A stretch of 64,000 bases of DNA from Candidatus Pristimantibacillus lignocellulolyticus (GTDB lineage Bacteria > Bacillota > Bacilli > Paenibacillales > Paenibacillaceae), in contig CP097899.1 of assembly GCA_023639215.1 (NCBI GenBank), positions 813,501-877,500 on the forward strand, in the 5' to 3' direction. Position numbers and translations under genes: made by a program. Positions 63,210 to 64,000 of this stretch are shown one piece after another (position 1 is the first letter of the stretch; each line of letters starts with the position of its first letter). The notes under the pieces are model-generated. The model did no database searches. It was not told where the DNA came from and saw nothing but the letters and a program-made list of their open reading frames with translations.

Positions 63210-63866
63210 TCACATCCCTGCTACTGAATTAAAATATTCAATATGCTGCAAAACTTGATATTCAATCTGTTCTGTGCTGCTATCCATAGACTTTAATGAG
63301 ATATATTCCATAACCATGGTGAATATAGGATATTGATACTCACGCGCTAATAATGCGGGATCACCAGACTTAAGTTTTCCATGCGCGATCATCTGCTCGA
63401 ATACGATAGTCAAGCAAGATACCGTTCTTTCCACTATATCTTTACGGTAAATTTCCATAGCAAGGGCATGTCTAAACTGTTCAAGATAAATGATCCGCCA
63501 AATATGTTGATTGATAGGATCATCAATATGACTCTGAAAATTTCTCCATCCTTGCTGCAAGAAGGTTTTGACGCTCATCTTTGTCACGATATCATTAATT
63601 TGACCTGCAGGTGGTAATATTGCATGACAATTCAGACGGAAATTATGAAAGATGGTCTCGATTAGTTCTTCTTTACTTTTGAAGTGTTTGTAGAGTGAAC
63701 TTTCTTTAATGCCAACTGCTTTCGTAATGTCACGAATCGAAACACCGCTATAGCCTTTTTCTGAAAAGAGTGAAATAGCTACGATAATAATTTTATTTTT
63801 AGTAGTATTTCGAATAGGGATTTCATTAACATCATCAAATACTTTCTCAAGTTCATACTCCAACAT
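63210..63866 (-). CDS. TetR-family regulator upstream of the hydrolase
   Basis: Repressor of about 218 residues with the helix-turn-helix IIIVAISLFSEKGYSGVSIRDITKAVGIKESSLYKHFKSKEELI and a helical effector domain. The ATG at 63864-63866 follows GGAGGAG. It is the first gene of a two-gene unit with the alpha/beta hydrolase, which it probably controls. A perfect 18-bp inverted repeat with a T-run lies just upstream of its ribosome site. Confidence 0.9.
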   Translation of the reverse strand: MLEYELEKVFDDVNEIPIRNTTKNKIIIVAISLFSEKGYSGVSIRDITKAVGIKESSLYKHFKSKEELIETIFHNFRLNCHAILPPAGQINDIVTKMSVKTFLQQGWRNFQSHIDDPINQHIWRIIYLEQFRHALAMEIYRKDIVERTVSCLTIVFEQMIAHGKLKSGDPALLAREYQYPIFTMVMEYISLKSMDSSTEQIEYQVLQHIEYFNSVAGM

Positions 63867-63886
63867 GATTTTGTCTCCTCCAAAAA

Positions 63887-63930
63887 AGCTAACGACTGTT
63901 ATCCGAATTTTAGGATAACAGTCGTTAGCT
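63887..63930 (-). promoter_or_regulatory. Perfect 18-bp hairpin with T-run just before the tetR ribosome site
   Basis: AGCTAACGACTGTTATCC (63887-63904) pairs perfectly with 63913-63930, with an eight-base loop. On the minus strand TTTTTT and then GGAGGAG follow directly. It may be an attenuator, the terminator of a gene lying beyond the window, or an operator of the TetR protein. Confidence 0.7.
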
Positions 63931-64000
63931 GTCAATAGAGAAAGTAAAAAATTGTATCGTAATTGTAAATAGAATAGGATATACAACCGTATAACGAAAA

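Overview
The window (about 38% GC, dense operons, strong AGGAGG-type ribosome sites, LPXTG/sortase and lipobox proteins, FtsX-type ABC exporter with two-component system, YisL- and OhrR-like genes) fits a low-GC Gram-positive of the Paenibacillaceae. Most of the first 54 kb is read on the minus strand; the right end is mixed. No rRNA, tRNA, CRISPR array, phage or insertion sequence was seen.

Layout. 1-9.9 kb: a YesN-type response regulator cut by the window edge, a Gfo/Idh/MocA dehydrogenase, peptidase T, a PAS-GGDEF-EAL protein, YisL and DUF3817 membrane proteins, a NIF3-like protein and a GPH sugar/cation symporter. 10.2-14.6 kb: a ChvE-MmsA-MmsB multiple-sugar ABC transporter, with tandem copies of a dispersed repeat between the ATPase and permease genes. 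14.7-18 kb: a glutathione peroxidase-ohrR pair behind a clear promoter with overlapping palindromes, and an unusual chemoreceptor. 18.2-20.5 kb: more copies of the dispersed repeat running into the 3' end of a solitary DNA methyltransferase gene, then a class B sortase. 20.7-29.6 kb: a 1886-residue LPKTG surface protein with nine SpaA/Cna-B repeats, then a complete agrBDCA quorum-sensing operon whose 52-residue AgrD signal precursor is easily missed. 30-39.9 kb: a drug exporter, a TetR regulator that seems fused to a flavodoxin-like domain, and an operon with RutA-, RutB- and RutF-like enzymes, an FMN reductase, an M20 hydrolase and an NMT1/SsuA-type ABC transporter. 40.2-46.1 kb: a second uptake/oxidation operon (DszA/NtaA-type monooxygenase, two paralogous SsuC permeases, SsuA, SsuB) with a TetR regulator. 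46.2-52.1 kb: an FtsX/MacB-type ABC exporter and a two-component system separated by nine 51-bp tandem repeats plus a third dispersed-repeat locus. 52.4-60.3 kb: a CHRD protein, then a divergent locus with two PHP-domain proteins, a Gfo/Idh/MocA protein, a complete ECF transporter and an RpiR regulator. 60.4-64 kb: VOC protein, a GC-richer AraC regulator, an alpha/beta hydrolase and a TetR regulator.

The best candidates for undescribed biology are: (1) the dispersed structured repeat at three loci, always next to the 3' end of a minus-strand gene, with a stem whose two arms change together between loci; (2) the ECF-PHP-RpiR locus, an ECF transporter of unknown substrate linked to two PHP hydrolase-like proteins; (3) the Rut-like operon with its TetR-flavodoxin fusion; (4) the agr-sortase-adhesin neighbourhood.
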